From: Jiella soli
GTDB lineage: Bacteria; Pseudomonadota; Alphaproteobacteria; Rhizobiales; Rhizobiaceae
Direction of reading: 5' to 3'
DNA length: 64,000 nucleotides
NCBI RefSeq assembly: GCF_020615385.1
Contig: NZ_JAJAVB010000039.1
Coordinates: forward strand, 124,001 to 188,000
Shown in pieces: positions 16,671-25,023 of the stretch (within the stretch, counting starts at the first letter, position 1; each line of letters begins with the position of its first letter). Under the pieces are notes generated by a model, which was not told the DNA's origin, searched no databases, and saw only the letters and a program-made list of their open reading frames with translations. Made by a program: the position numbers and the translations under genes.

Positions 16671-17969
16671 TTATCTGACGAGATTGGGCAACCACAGGCT
16701 GAGCGACGGGACCAGCACGAACAGCGCCAGCATCAGGAACTGGATGATCACGAAGGGCACCACCGACCGGATGATCTCCTCGATCCTCAGGCTCGGCACG
16801 ACGGCCTTCAGCGTATAGAGATTGAGGCCGACCGGCGGCGTGATCACCGCGATCTCCAGGTTCATGACCAGGATGATGCCGAACCACAAAGGGTCGTAGC
16901 CGAGTGTCTTGACGAGCGGCAAAAGGATCGGTGTCGTCACCACGATCAGCGAGACGGCGTCGACCAGCATGCCGAGCCCGACGAGGATCAGCATGATCAG
17001 CATCAGGATCGCTTCCGGCGGCAGATCCGTACCGATCAGCGCTCCGCTGACCGCATCCGGTACGCGGACGAGGTTGAGATAATCGCCGAAGATCCGCGCG
17101 CAGCCCATGATGATCAGGATCGCGCCGGAGATGCGCGCGCTGGCACCGAGGACGCCGAGGACGCCGCGCCAGTCGAGGCAGCGAAAGATGCCGACGGCGA
17201 TCAGGAACGCCCCCATCGCGCCAAAGGCGGCCGCCTCGCTGGGCGTCGCGATGCCGGAATAGATCGCGCCGAGGACGATCACGATCAGCACCATCGCATG
17301 CCAGATGCCGCCGAGCGCCCGCAGCCTTTCTCCCCAGCCATAGGCCACCCGTTCGGACCTCGGCGCATCCGCCGGATTGAGCAGCGCCCGGACATAGACA
17401 TAGACGCAGAGCGCCAGGGCCAGGGCGATGCCGGGCACGATCCCTCCGATGAAGAGATCGGCGACCGAGACCGAGGAGACCGCGCCGTAGATGATCAGCG
17501 GCACGCTCGGCGGGATCAGCATGGCGAGCGCGCCCGAGGAGACGACGCTTCCCGCCGCCAGGGTGCGCGAATAGCCGCGCTCGAGCATTTGCGGCACGGC
17601 GATCGAGCCGACTGCGGCGACGCCGGCGATCGAGACGCCGCTGACGGCGCCGAACACCGCAGAAGCCCCAACCGTCGCGATCGCGAGGCCGCCGCGCAGC
17701 CATTGCAGCCAGATCACCGCGGCGCGAAACAGATTGGCTCCGACCGGCGTCGCGGCCAGGAAGTTGCCCATCAGCACGAAGAGCGGCAGGGCGAGCAGTT
17801 CGAAGCTGTTCAACTGGCCGAACAGCGATGTCGGTCCGAAGAAGAAGGCCATGGCGCCGCGCGCCATGTAGAGACCGATGAGGCCGGCGGCGCCGAGGGC
17901 CAGGAAGATCGGCGCGCCGAGCGCGATCAGGCCGAGCAGGACGAGGACGACGACGACTGGTTCGATCAT
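16671..17969 (-). CDS. TRAP transporter large permease subunit (DctM)
   Basis: 432 residues and about 11-12 hydrophobic segments. DctM family features include GVSIAGVAAVGSIAVPQML, SGALAMLIPPSVPLIIYG and ITPPVGLNLYTLKAV. It uses the sodium gradient to move the ligand delivered by the binding protein. It follows the CoA-transferase gene by 42 nt and precedes the binding-protein gene by 26 nt. Confidence 0.93.
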   Translation of the reverse strand: MIEPVVVVLVLLGLIALGAPIFLALGAAGLIGLYMARGAMAFFFGPTSLFGQLNSFELLALPLFVLMGNFLAATPVGANLFRAAVIWLQWLRGGLAIATVGASAVFGAVSGVSIAGVAAVGSIAVPQMLERGYSRTLAAGSVVSSGALAMLIPPSVPLIIYGAVSSVSVADLFIGGIVPGIALALALCVYVYVRALLNPADAPRSERVAYGWGERLRALGGIWHAMVLIVIVLGAIYSGIATPSEAAAFGAMGAFLIAVGIFRCLDWRGVLGVLGASARISGAILIIMGCARIFGDYLNLVRVPDAVSGALIGTDLPPEAILMLIMLILVGLGMLVDAVSLIVVTTPILLPLVKTLGYDPLWFGIILVMNLEIAVITPPVGLNLYTLKAVVPSLRIEEIIRSVVPFVIIQFLMLALFVLVPSLSLWLPNLVR

Positions 17970-18011
17970 CGCGTCCGCCCCGCCCCGGACGAGGCAAGGA
18001 GCGGCCGCCGG

Positions 18012-19202
18012 TCAGATGACATGGTTCGCCCTCAGGGCCGCGATCGCCGCACCGTCATAGCCCAGCCAGTCCGTCAGGACCGCCTCCGTATGCTCGCCGA
18101 GCTTCGGTCCGGTGCGCTCGATGCCTCCGGGCGAGGCCGATAGCTTGGGAAAGACGTTCTGCATCGCGACCTTGCCGATCTCCGGATCCTCCACCCGGGT
18201 GATCGACTCCCGCGCCTGGAAATGGCGGTCAGCCAGCATGTCCGGGGCCTTGTAGGTCAGCCCCGCCGGAACGCCGTTCTCGGCCAGCATCTCGACGATC
18301 TCGGCGGCGGCGTGCCCGGCCGACCATTTGGCAATGATCTCGTCGATCTCGGCCTGATTCCGTCCCCGGGCCCGGTGCGTGGAATAGCGCTCGTCTTCGG
18401 CGAGTTCCGGCTGGCCCATCACCTTGCAGAGCCGCTTGAACAGGCTGTCCTGGTTGGCGCCGATGATGACGGTCTCGCCGTCCCGGGTCGGATAGGCGTT
18501 GGACGGCGCGATGCCCGGCAGGAAGCTGCCGGAGCGCTCGCGCACATGGCCGCCGCCGTCATATTCGGAGATCACGCCTTCCATCACGGACAGCACGGCC
18601 TCGTAGATCGAGGCGTCGACGACCTGGCCCTCCCCGGTGCGGTGGCGATGCTGGAGCGCGAGCAGCGCTCCCTGGAAACCGCTCTGGCCCGCGAGCGAAT
18701 CGCCGATCGAGATCCCGGCGCGCACCGGCGGCCGGTCCGGATAGCCGGCGATATAGCGCATCCCGCCCATCGCCTCGCAGACCGAGGCAAATCCGGCCCG
18801 GTCGGCATAGGGGCCGGTCTGGCCGAACCCGGTCACCCGCACCATGATCAGGCCGGGATTGGCGGCCTTCAGCACGTCATAGCCGAGCCCCCACTCCTCC
18901 ATGCGTCCGACGCGGAAATTCTCGACCAGGATGTCGGCCTTCGCGGAGAGCTCCCGGACGACCGCTTGGGCCTCCGGCTTGCGCAGGTCGAGCGTCAGCG
19001 ATTTCTTGCCCCGGGCGATCACCGGCCACCAGAGCGTATGTCCCGCCTCGTCCGTCCGGCCCCACTGGCGCATGGCGTCGCCGGTTTCCGGCGGCTCGAT
19101 CTTGACGACCTCGGCGCCGAAATCGGCCAGAAGCTGGCCGCAGAACGGCCCGGCGATCAGCTGTCCCATTTCCAGGACGCGAATCCCTGTCAACGGCTTC
19201 AC
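18012..19202 (-). CDS. Class III (CaiB/BaiF) CoA-transferase
   Basis: 396 residues. The N-terminal Rossmann segment has GIRVLEMGQLIAGPFCGQLL. Catalytic aspartate is D168 in ISIGDSLAGQ. These enzymes move CoA from an acyl-CoA donor onto a carboxylic acid. The start is the GTG at 19202 with GGGAGGA close upstream; a longer frame adds 26 residues without family match. First gene of the operon with TRAP and HMG-CoA-lyase-like genes and divergent from a GntR regulator. It probably activates the acid that the TRAP system imports so that the lyase can cleave it. Confidence 0.92.
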   Translation of the reverse strand: MKPLTGIRVLEMGQLIAGPFCGQLLADFGAEVVKIEPPETGDAMRQWGRTDEAGHTLWWPVIARGKKSLTLDLRKPEAQAVVRELSAKADILVENFRVGRMEEWGLGYDVLKAANPGLIMVRVTGFGQTGPYADRAGFASVCEAMGGMRYIAGYPDRPPVRAGISIGDSLAGQSGFQGALLALQHRHRTGEGQVVDASIYEAVLSVMEGVISEYDGGGHVRERSGSFLPGIAPSNAYPTRDGETVIIGANQDSLFKRLCKVMGQPELAEDERYSTHRARGRNQAEIDEIIAKWSAGHAAAEIVEMLAENGVPAGLTYKAPDMLADRHFQARESITRVEDPEIGKVAMQNVFPKLSASPGGIERTGPKLGEHTEAVLTDWLGYDGAAIAALRANHVI

Positions 19203-19288
19203 GATGTCCTCCCAGCCGGCGGCTCTCCTCCGTGCCGCCGAAACGCCGATCTGCCGACCCGCGTCCCTTCCCGCGAGCATTGGTCTCC

Positions 19289-19350
19289 TGTATCCAATTT
19301 GTCAAGTTGGGCGCCGTTCGCGCGACGTTGACGGCCAGAATGTATCCAAT
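19289..19350. promoter_or_regulatory. Direct-repeat operator candidate for the GntR regulator
   Basis: The 10-bp sequence TGTATCCAAT occurs at 19289-19298 and again at 19341-19350, 52 bp apart, close to five helical turns, in the divergent intergenic region between the CoA-transferase and the GntR gene. A minus-strand TTGACA (-35-like) at 19300-19305 touches the first copy. Binding of a GntR dimer pair at both copies would block or loop the shared control region. Confidence 0.5.
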
Positions 19351-19361
19351 AGGGTCGGAAG

Positions 19362-20081
19362 ATGACGAACCGGAAGCACGGCAGCAAGGCTGGCAAGCGC
19401 ACCGCGGATCGCGTCTACGAGGCCACGCGCCAGGGCATTTTGAGCGGCCTGATCAAGCCGGGCGAACGGATCACCGAAGAGCTTCTGGCCGAGCGCTTCG
19501 GCGCGAGCCGCACACCGGTCCGCTCGGCCCTGGTGCGCCTTGCCGGCGACGGGTTCGTCGAGATGACGCCGCGCTCTGGGACGATCGTGAAACAGCGCAG
19601 CGCGCGCGAGATCGGCGAGATCTACGACGTTCGCGCGTTGCTCGAGAGCGAGGCGGCGCGGCTTGCGAGCGAGCGCCGCGACGCGGCCGACCTCGCCCGG
19701 CTCAAGGCCGTGCAGGGCGAACTCGACGCGCTCGCGGCGAACGGGCAAGAGAGCGAGGCAAGGACCGAACAGCTGTCGATCCTCAATCGCGACTTCCATC
19801 AGGCGATCCTGTCGGCCTCACGCAATTCGACGCTGGCGGATTCGGCTATCCGGCTGATGGAGATCGGCTTCCTGATCAACAGCTATGCCAATTTCGGCCC
19901 CGAGGAGATCGAGCGGAGCCTTTCGGACCACCGCCGGCTTCTCGTCGCCATCGAAACCCGCGACGCGGCCTGGGCCGAGGCGATCATGCGCTCGCACATC
20001 CTGGGCGCCCGCAACTCTCTTTCCGAGGAGAGCGACGTCCTGCCGACTTCGTCGGCACAACGTCGTCGCAAGAGGGACTGA
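19362..20081 (+). CDS. GntR-family regulator, FCD subfamily
   Basis: 239 residues. N-terminal wHTH (about 15-80): GILSGLIKPGERITEELLAE and the recognition region FGASRTPVRSALVRLAGDGF. The C-terminal FCD effector domain carries the expected D/H/H/H metal-site residues in NRDFHQAIL, SDHRRLL and RSHILGARN. It is divergent from the CoA-transferase/TRAP/lyase operon and probably represses it until a pathway acid binds. Confidence 0.92.
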   Translation: MTNRKHGSKAGKRTADRVYEATRQGILSGLIKPGERITEELLAERFGASRTPVRSALVRLAGDGFVEMTPRSGTIVKQRSAREIGEIYDVRALLESEAARLASERRDAADLARLKAVQGELDALAANGQESEARTEQLSILNRDFHQAILSASRNSTLADSAIRLMEIGFLINSYANFGPEEIERSLSDHRRLLVAIETRDAAWAEAIMRSHILGARNSLSEESDVLPTSSAQRRRKRD

Positions 20082-20207
20082 AGGCCTGGCCGGTTCGCGG
20101 CAAGAACGATGGCAACCAAGTCATTCGGTAGCCATTCCGGCGCCGAGCCCCGCCGTGTCGCTCCGTTTCGCCACACCCGTCTCGAGGCGCCGGGAAGACG
20201 CCGAGTT

Positions 20208-21083
20208 TCAGCGCGATGCGACGAAGCGGTCCAGCTTGCCGAGGGTTTGATGCCCCAGTTCGACCGCGCCGAAGCCCTTCGCCTCGCGGAACTGTTCAGC
20301 CGTGCTGAAGATCATGGCCAGCGTCACCCGCGTCGCCCCGCCCTGATCCTCGAACGAGGCCCAGGCATCGGCATGCTTGGGCCCGTCCTCGCCCCAATGC
20401 AGCGTGTAGCCGAACCGCTTCTCGGGCCGGACCTCGTTGTAGCGGTGATGGTTCGGGTAGACGGTGCCGTCGGCGGCGATCATGTCGAAGACCCATTCGC
20501 CGCCCGCCCGCAGGTCGATCCGTTTCGTCCGGCAGGAATAGCCCTCCGGTCCCCACCATTGCGGCAGCGCCTCCTCGTTCATCCATGCGCCCCACACCAG
20601 GGAGCGGGGCGCCTGGATCACCCGCTCCAGGACCATGGTGCGTTCGGCCACGGCCGCGAGATTGTCCAGCCCCGCGCCGAAGCCCTCCCGATAGCCTTGC
20701 GCCATGTCGCTCGCGAGCGAGGACAGTTGCACGGTCACGGCCAGGCGGCTGTGCTCGCCGGCGCCGACGATATCCGCGGTCACCAGCGCAGCCGATTGCC
20801 GCACGCCCTCGCGGGAGATCACCTCGTAGTTCACGCTGCGAGCCGGCGGCTGCATTTCCAGCCAGCCCGCTTCGCAGCGGATGTCGGGCTCGCCGGCTAC
20901 CTTGCAGAGCGATACCTCGCGCCCGCCGATCCGGGGATCGGCCTCGAGGAACTCGACGGTTACCGCAGGCGTCGGCGCGGCCCAGATCGCCCGCGCGGCC
21001 GGGGCGGTCCAGGCTTGCCACAGGACCGACGGCGGCGCAGCCATCTCCCGCTCGAAGGTCAAGGTTGCGAAATTGCCGCTCAT
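20208..21083 (-). CDS. Tandem SRPBCC/AHSA1-domain protein
   Basis: 291 residues with two START-like AHSA1 domains. The first starts with LTFEREMAAPPSVLWQAWTA and the second with TMVLERVIQAPRSLVWGAWM (about residues 150-290), the latter containing the typical WWGPEGYSC, LRAGGEWVFDM and NEVRPEKRFGYT stretches. No enzymatic residue set is evident; such proteins bind hydrophobic ligands or act as co-chaperone-like factors. Start M18 of the open frame is used because it overlaps the upstream AHSA1 stop by 4 nt. The double-domain form is uncommon. Confidence 0.85.
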   Translation of the reverse strand: MSGNFATLTFEREMAAPPSVLWQAWTAPAARAIWAAPTPAVTVEFLEADPRIGGREVSLCKVAGEPDIRCEAGWLEMQPPARSVNYEVISREGVRQSAALVTADIVGAGEHSRLAVTVQLSSLASDMAQGYREGFGAGLDNLAAVAERTMVLERVIQAPRSLVWGAWMNEEALPQWWGPEGYSCRTKRIDLRAGGEWVFDMIAADGTVYPNHHRYNEVRPEKRFGYTLHWGEDGPKHADAWASFEDQGGATRVTLAMIFSTAEQFREAKGFGAVELGHQTLGKLDRFVASR

Positions 21084-21556
21084 CGAACCAATCCCTTCGC
21101 ATAGGCTTCGAGCTGCGTCGCGACCGTGCCCCATCCGCCATAAAAGCCCATGTCTTCATGGACCTTGCGCGTGTCCGGATTCCGGTGCCGGGCGATCGCC
21201 GTGTAGGTCGTGCCGCCGCGCGGCGCATCCGCCAGGAGCAGGATCGCGGTCATGAACGGATCGGGCGCGGGTTTCCAGCCTTCCGTATAGGCATCGGTGA
21301 AGACGAGCTTCTCGTTCTCCACCACCTCCAGATAGACCCCCTTATTGTCCATCACATTGCCCTCGACTTCGAAGGTCGTGTTGAACCGTCCGCCGACGCG
21401 GAGGTCGATCTCTACGCCGGTCACCCTGTGCGGGGCGGGAATGAAGAAGTGCGGGATGTGCTCCGGCTTCGTCCAGCACTCCCAGATCAGGTGCCGCGGC
21501 ACCGCGAGCGTGCGGGTGAAACTCAGATCGGTGTTCGGATCGAGATCCGGGGTCAT
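21080..21556 (-). CDS. SRPBCC/AHSA1-domain protein
   Basis: 158 residues, single AHSA1 domain: SFTRTLAVPRHLIWECWTKP at the N-terminus, then IDLRVGGRFNTTFEVEG and YLEVVENEKLVFTDAY. It is coupled by 4-nt overlaps to the ArsR gene upstream and the tandem AHSA1 gene downstream. ArsR next to AHSA1 genes is a frequent arrangement in alphaproteobacteria; the function is not known. Confidence 0.88.
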   Translation of the reverse strand: MTPDLDPNTDLSFTRTLAVPRHLIWECWTKPEHIPHFFIPAPHRVTGVEIDLRVGGRFNTTFEVEGNVMDNKGVYLEVVENEKLVFTDAYTEGWKPAPDPFMTAILLLADAPRGGTTYTAIARHRNPDTRKVHEDMGFYGGWGTVATQLEAYAKGLVR

Positions 21557-21894
21557 GTGTCACGTTCCTTCATCAGCTTCATCACATACGCATCCAGCCG
21601 ATCGAGCCGGGCTTCCCAGATGGCACGCTGTTCGTCGAGCCAGGTGCGCATCGGATCGAACGCCTCGGGGACGATGGCGCAGGTGCGAACCCGCCCGTCC
21701 TTCGACGTGACGATCAGCCCCGCCTCCTCCAGCACGGACAGGTGCCGCATCACCGTAGGCAGCCGCAGCCCGGTGGGCTCGGCAAGATCCGTCACCCGCG
21801 CTGGCGCTTCGGCGAGCCGGGTCAGGATCGATCGGCGGGTCGGGTCTGCGAGCGCGTGGAAGAGCAGCGAGAGTTCGGGATCATGCTTAGTCAT
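21553..21894 (-). CDS. ArsR-family repressor, AHSA1-linked type
   Basis: 113 residues from the ATG at 21894. wHTH: LFHALADPTRRSILTRLAEA and GLRLPTVMRHLSVLEEAGLI, wing in SKDGRVRTCAI. No metal-binding CxC in the recognition helix, so this is the non-metal ArsR class found with AHSA1 genes. An upstream in-frame extension of 34 residues has no family match. An imperfect palindrome AACTT-N12-AAGTT at 21935-21956 in the upstream region could be its operator. First gene of a three-gene operon. Confidence 0.88.
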   Translation of the reverse strand: MTKHDPELSLLFHALADPTRRSILTRLAEAPARVTDLAEPTGLRLPTVMRHLSVLEEAGLIVTSKDGRVRTCAIVPEAFDPMRTWLDEQRAIWEARLDRLDAYVMKLMKERDT

Positions 21895-22081
21895 CTCGCT
21901 AACTATCGCGCCACCCGGCGACGATGCAAGCAAAAACTTTGTCGATAGGCTAAGTTTACGCCGGAAGCTGTCGGGATGGTTTCGGCGCGGCAGCAACGGC
22001 CGCTTTGCGCGGAGCGTGTTGGCGATTGCGGAGCGCTATCGGGAGATGCGAGCTGGGATGCCGCCGGTCGGCGTGCGGCCT

Positions 22082-23110
22082 CTACTCGCCGGACTGCCCT
22101 GTCCTTCCAGCACTCCGATCCTCATGCGGCGCGCGGGACAGCGGGAAGTGGCAGGTGAAGCTGTGTTCCCCGCCTTCCGTCGTGACCATTGGGCGGACGG
22201 TTCGGCAGATGTCGCGCACATGCGGACAGCGCGTGTGGAACTCGCAGCCGCTCGGCCGGTCCATCAGGCTGGGCACCTCGCCCGATATCTCGACCCTGTG
22301 CTTTGCCACATCGGGATCGGGATCCGGATTGGCTGACAGAAGCGCCTCCGTATAGGGATGGCGGGGCTGCCCGAAGACGGCCTGCGTCGGTCCCTGCTCC
22401 ACGAAACGGCCGAGATACATCGTCGCCATGCGATCGGTGATGTGCCGCACGACGCTGAGATTGTGGGTGATCACGAGGATCGCGATCCCCAGCCGCTTCT
22501 GGAGATCCGCCAGGAGGTTGAGCACCTCCGCCTGCACCGAGACGTCGAGTCCGGCCGTCGGCTCGTCGGCGACGACCAGCTTCGGATCCAGCGCCAGCGC
22601 GCGGGCGACGCCGACGCGGCGGGCCTGTCCGCCGGAAAGCTGGTGCGGATAGCGCGAGCCGAAGTCCGGCGTCAGCCCCACCATGGTCAGGAGCCGTGCG
22701 GCCTCCTCGTCGAGGTCGCGACCGTCGCGGCCGTGAATCCTGAACGGCTCCGTGACGAGGGACTTCACCGTCAGCCTCGGCGAGAGCGAGCCGACCGGAT
22801 CCTGCCACATCATCGCGATGCTTCGTCGGACTTCGGCAAGCGAGCGCGCATCGAGGCTGCGCAGGTCCCGCCCGTCGAAGCGCACGCTGCCCTCCGCGAT
22901 GTCCTTGAGGCCGAGCAGCGCCCGCGCGATCGTCGACTTGCCCGAGCCGCTCTCCCCGACAAGGCCGAGCGTCTGCCCCGGCTCGATCGAGAAGGACACG
23001 TCGCAGACGGCGTCGATGAACGGATCGCCAATGCCCTTCACCTTGGCCTCGAAGCGGCCTGCGGTCCGGTAGCGCACGCGCATGTTGGCAACGTCAAGAA
23101 GCGGGCTCAT
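22082..23110 (-). CDS. Peptide ABC ATPase, DppF-like (second system)
   Basis: 342 residues. Walker A GESGSGKS at 52-59, Q-loop in MMWQDP, signature LSGGQARR at 158-165, Walker B VVADEP about 179-184, oligo_HPY C-terminal region with CEFHTRCPHVRDIC. Its start overlaps the DppD-like stop by 4 nt. It is the last gene of the operon of the S15-type hydrolase and second peptide importer. It differs clearly from the DppF-like protein at 11349, so the two systems are not a recent duplication. Confidence 0.92.
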   Translation of the reverse strand: MSPLLDVANMRVRYRTAGRFEAKVKGIGDPFIDAVCDVSFSIEPGQTLGLVGESGSGKSTIARALLGLKDIAEGSVRFDGRDLRSLDARSLAEVRRSIAMMWQDPVGSLSPRLTVKSLVTEPFRIHGRDGRDLDEEAARLLTMVGLTPDFGSRYPHQLSGGQARRVGVARALALDPKLVVADEPTAGLDVSVQAEVLNLLADLQKRLGIAILVITHNLSVVRHITDRMATMYLGRFVEQGPTQAVFGQPRHPYTEALLSANPDPDPDVAKHRVEISGEVPSLMDRPSGCEFHTRCPHVRDICRTVRPMVTTEGGEHSFTCHFPLSRAPHEDRSAGRTGQSGE

Positions 23111-24099
23111 GCCGTCCCTTCCGCCGTCTCGTCGAGAAGGTGGCAGCGCGCCCGGTGACCGGCGCCCGCGCCGGAATATTCCGGCGGCGCTTCCACCGCG
23201 CAGCGCGCGAAGGCCTTGGGGCACCGTTCGCGGAAGATGCAGCCATTGGGCGGGCGAACGAGGTTCGGCAGCGTCCCGGGGATGGTCGGCAGCTTGCGGG
23301 TCGGCGCCGTGATCCGGGCCGGATCGCATTCGAGAAGCGCTTGCGTATAGGGATGCGACGGCCTTCGGAAGATATCGCGCACCAGCCCGCGCTCCACGAC
23401 CTCGCCGGCATACATCACCACAACCTCGTCGCAGAGTTCCGCAACGGTCCCGAGATGGTGCGAGACGAAGACGATCGCGCAGCCGAACTGCCGCTGCAGC
23501 TCCTTCAGGAGCTTGATGACCTGGACTTCCAGCGTCGCATCCAGCGCCGTCGTCGGCTCGTCGGCAATGAGCAGCGCGGGCTCCATCAGCAGCGCCATGC
23601 CGATGCAGATTCGCTGGCGCATGCCGCCGGAGAACTGGTGCGGGTAGGCCGAGAGACGGCTTTCGGCATCGGGAATGCCGACCGTCCGGAGCATATCGGA
23701 GGCCACACGCCGCTTTTCCGCGGCCGACCGTTTCTCCCGATACTGGATGTCGGTCATCTGGCGCCCGATCGTCACGACCGGGTTCAGCGAGGTCATCGGA
23801 TCCTGGAAGACCATCGAGATCCGCCGTCCCCTGACCGCACGCATCTGACCCGCCGAAAGCCGCGCAAGATCCTGCCCCTCGAATTCGATGGCTCCCGAGA
23901 CGATCTCGGCATTGGCGGCAAGCAGCCCGATGAGGCTGGAGGCGAGCGTCGATTTTCCGCAGCCGGACTCGCCGACGATCCCGACGATGCGGCCGGGCGA
24001 CACCTCGAGATCGACGTTGCGCAGGGCGTGCAACCGGTTGCCGGCCGTGGAGAAGTCGATCGAAAGGTCGCGGACCGAGAGCAGCGTGTCGTCCGCCAT
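23107..24099 (-). CDS. Peptide ABC ATPase, DppD-like (second system)
   Basis: 330 residues. Walker A GESGCGKS at 43-50, signature FSGGMRQR at 156-163, Walker B LLIADEPTTALD, C-terminal oligo_HPY region with CIFRERCPKAFARC. It starts 2 nt after the DppC-like stop and overlaps DppF-like by 4 nt. Confidence 0.92.
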   Translation of the reverse strand: MADDTLLSVRDLSIDFSTAGNRLHALRNVDLEVSPGRIVGIVGESGCGKSTLASSLIGLLAANAEIVSGAIEFEGQDLARLSAGQMRAVRGRRISMVFQDPMTSLNPVVTIGRQMTDIQYREKRSAAEKRRVASDMLRTVGIPDAESRLSAYPHQFSGGMRQRICIGMALLMEPALLIADEPTTALDATLEVQVIKLLKELQRQFGCAIVFVSHHLGTVAELCDEVVVMYAGEVVERGLVRDIFRRPSHPYTQALLECDPARITAPTRKLPTIPGTLPNLVRPPNGCIFRERCPKAFARCAVEAPPEYSGAGAGHRARCHLLDETAEGTA

Positions 24100-24101
24100 G
24101 T

Positions 24102-24992
24102 TCAGGTGTCCTGCCTGAGCTTGGGGTCAAAGATGTCGCGCAACGCCTCGCCGAAGAAGGTGAAGCCGAGCGTGACGAGGACGATCGGGATCGAGCCGGC
24201 GATCACCGGCCAGGGCGAATTGCGGATGAAGGTGTAGCCGTCGTTCAGGATGGTTCCCCAGGACGCCATTGGCGGGCGCACGCCGAGACCGAGGAAGCTC
24301 AGCCCGGCCTCCGTGGCGATGACCAGAGGCACGTCCATGGAGGCGAGCACGACGAGCGGCCCCACGACGTTCGGCAGAATGTGCACGAACAGGATCCGCA
24401 GCGTGCCGGCACCCATCACGCGTTCGGCGTCGACATAGTCGGCATTGCGGAGCGCCTGCGTCTGGGTGCGCACGATGCGGGCATAGATCGGGATCGACGT
24501 GACCGAGACGACGAGCACGATGGTCGACAGGCCGGGTCCGACGAGTGTGACGACGGCAAGGCCGAAGACGATCGTCGGGAACGAGCGTACCGCGTCGAAC
24601 AGGAGCACGAGGATGTTGTCGAGCCAGACGGGACCGAACCCGGCCGCCAGACCGAGCGCAAAGCCGATCGTCAGTGCGGCTGCGATGGTCGCGAAGGCGA
24701 CGGTCAGCGCCACGCGGCCTCCCAGAAGCACCCGCGAGAGGAGATCCCGCCCGATCTGGTCTGTGCCGAGCCAGTGCGCCCACGACGGTGACCCGAGGCG
24801 CGGCCCGGTCATGATCTGCGTCGGCGAATAGGGCGCGATCCACGGAGCGAGGATCGCCGCCGCGATGAACAGGGCGACGAGGACGAAGCCGAGGAAGCCA
24901 AGCCTGTCGGCGGCAAGACGGCGCCATGCCCACCGCCATCGGCCCGCACGGACACTCGTGCGGGAGGAACCGGTCGTCGATGCGAGGCTCAT
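24102..24992 (-). CDS. Peptide ABC permease, DppC-like (second system)
   Basis: 296 residues with about six TM segments. DppC signature SWAHWLGTDQIGRDLLSRVL and EAA loop ERVMGAGTLRILFVHILPN. Lies 31 nt downstream of the DppB-like gene. Forms the channel with it. Confidence 0.92.
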   Translation of the reverse strand: MSLASTTGSSRTSVRAGRWRWAWRRLAADRLGFLGFVLVALFIAAAILAPWIAPYSPTQIMTGPRLGSPSWAHWLGTDQIGRDLLSRVLLGGRVALTVAFATIAAALTIGFALGLAAGFGPVWLDNILVLLFDAVRSFPTIVFGLAVVTLVGPGLSTIVLVVSVTSIPIYARIVRTQTQALRNADYVDAERVMGAGTLRILFVHILPNVVGPLVVLASMDVPLVIATEAGLSFLGLGVRPPMASWGTILNDGYTFIRNSPWPVIAGSIPIVLVTLGFTFFGEALRDIFDPKLRQDT

Positions 24993-25023
24993 GCGCCCAG
25001 CCCCTGCAGCGAATATGCGATCA

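Noticed and set aside
16584-18143. Plus-strand frame of 519 codons rich in Asp, Arg and His
   Set aside because: Mirror frame of the DctM gene; hydrophobic codons read backwards give charged residues.
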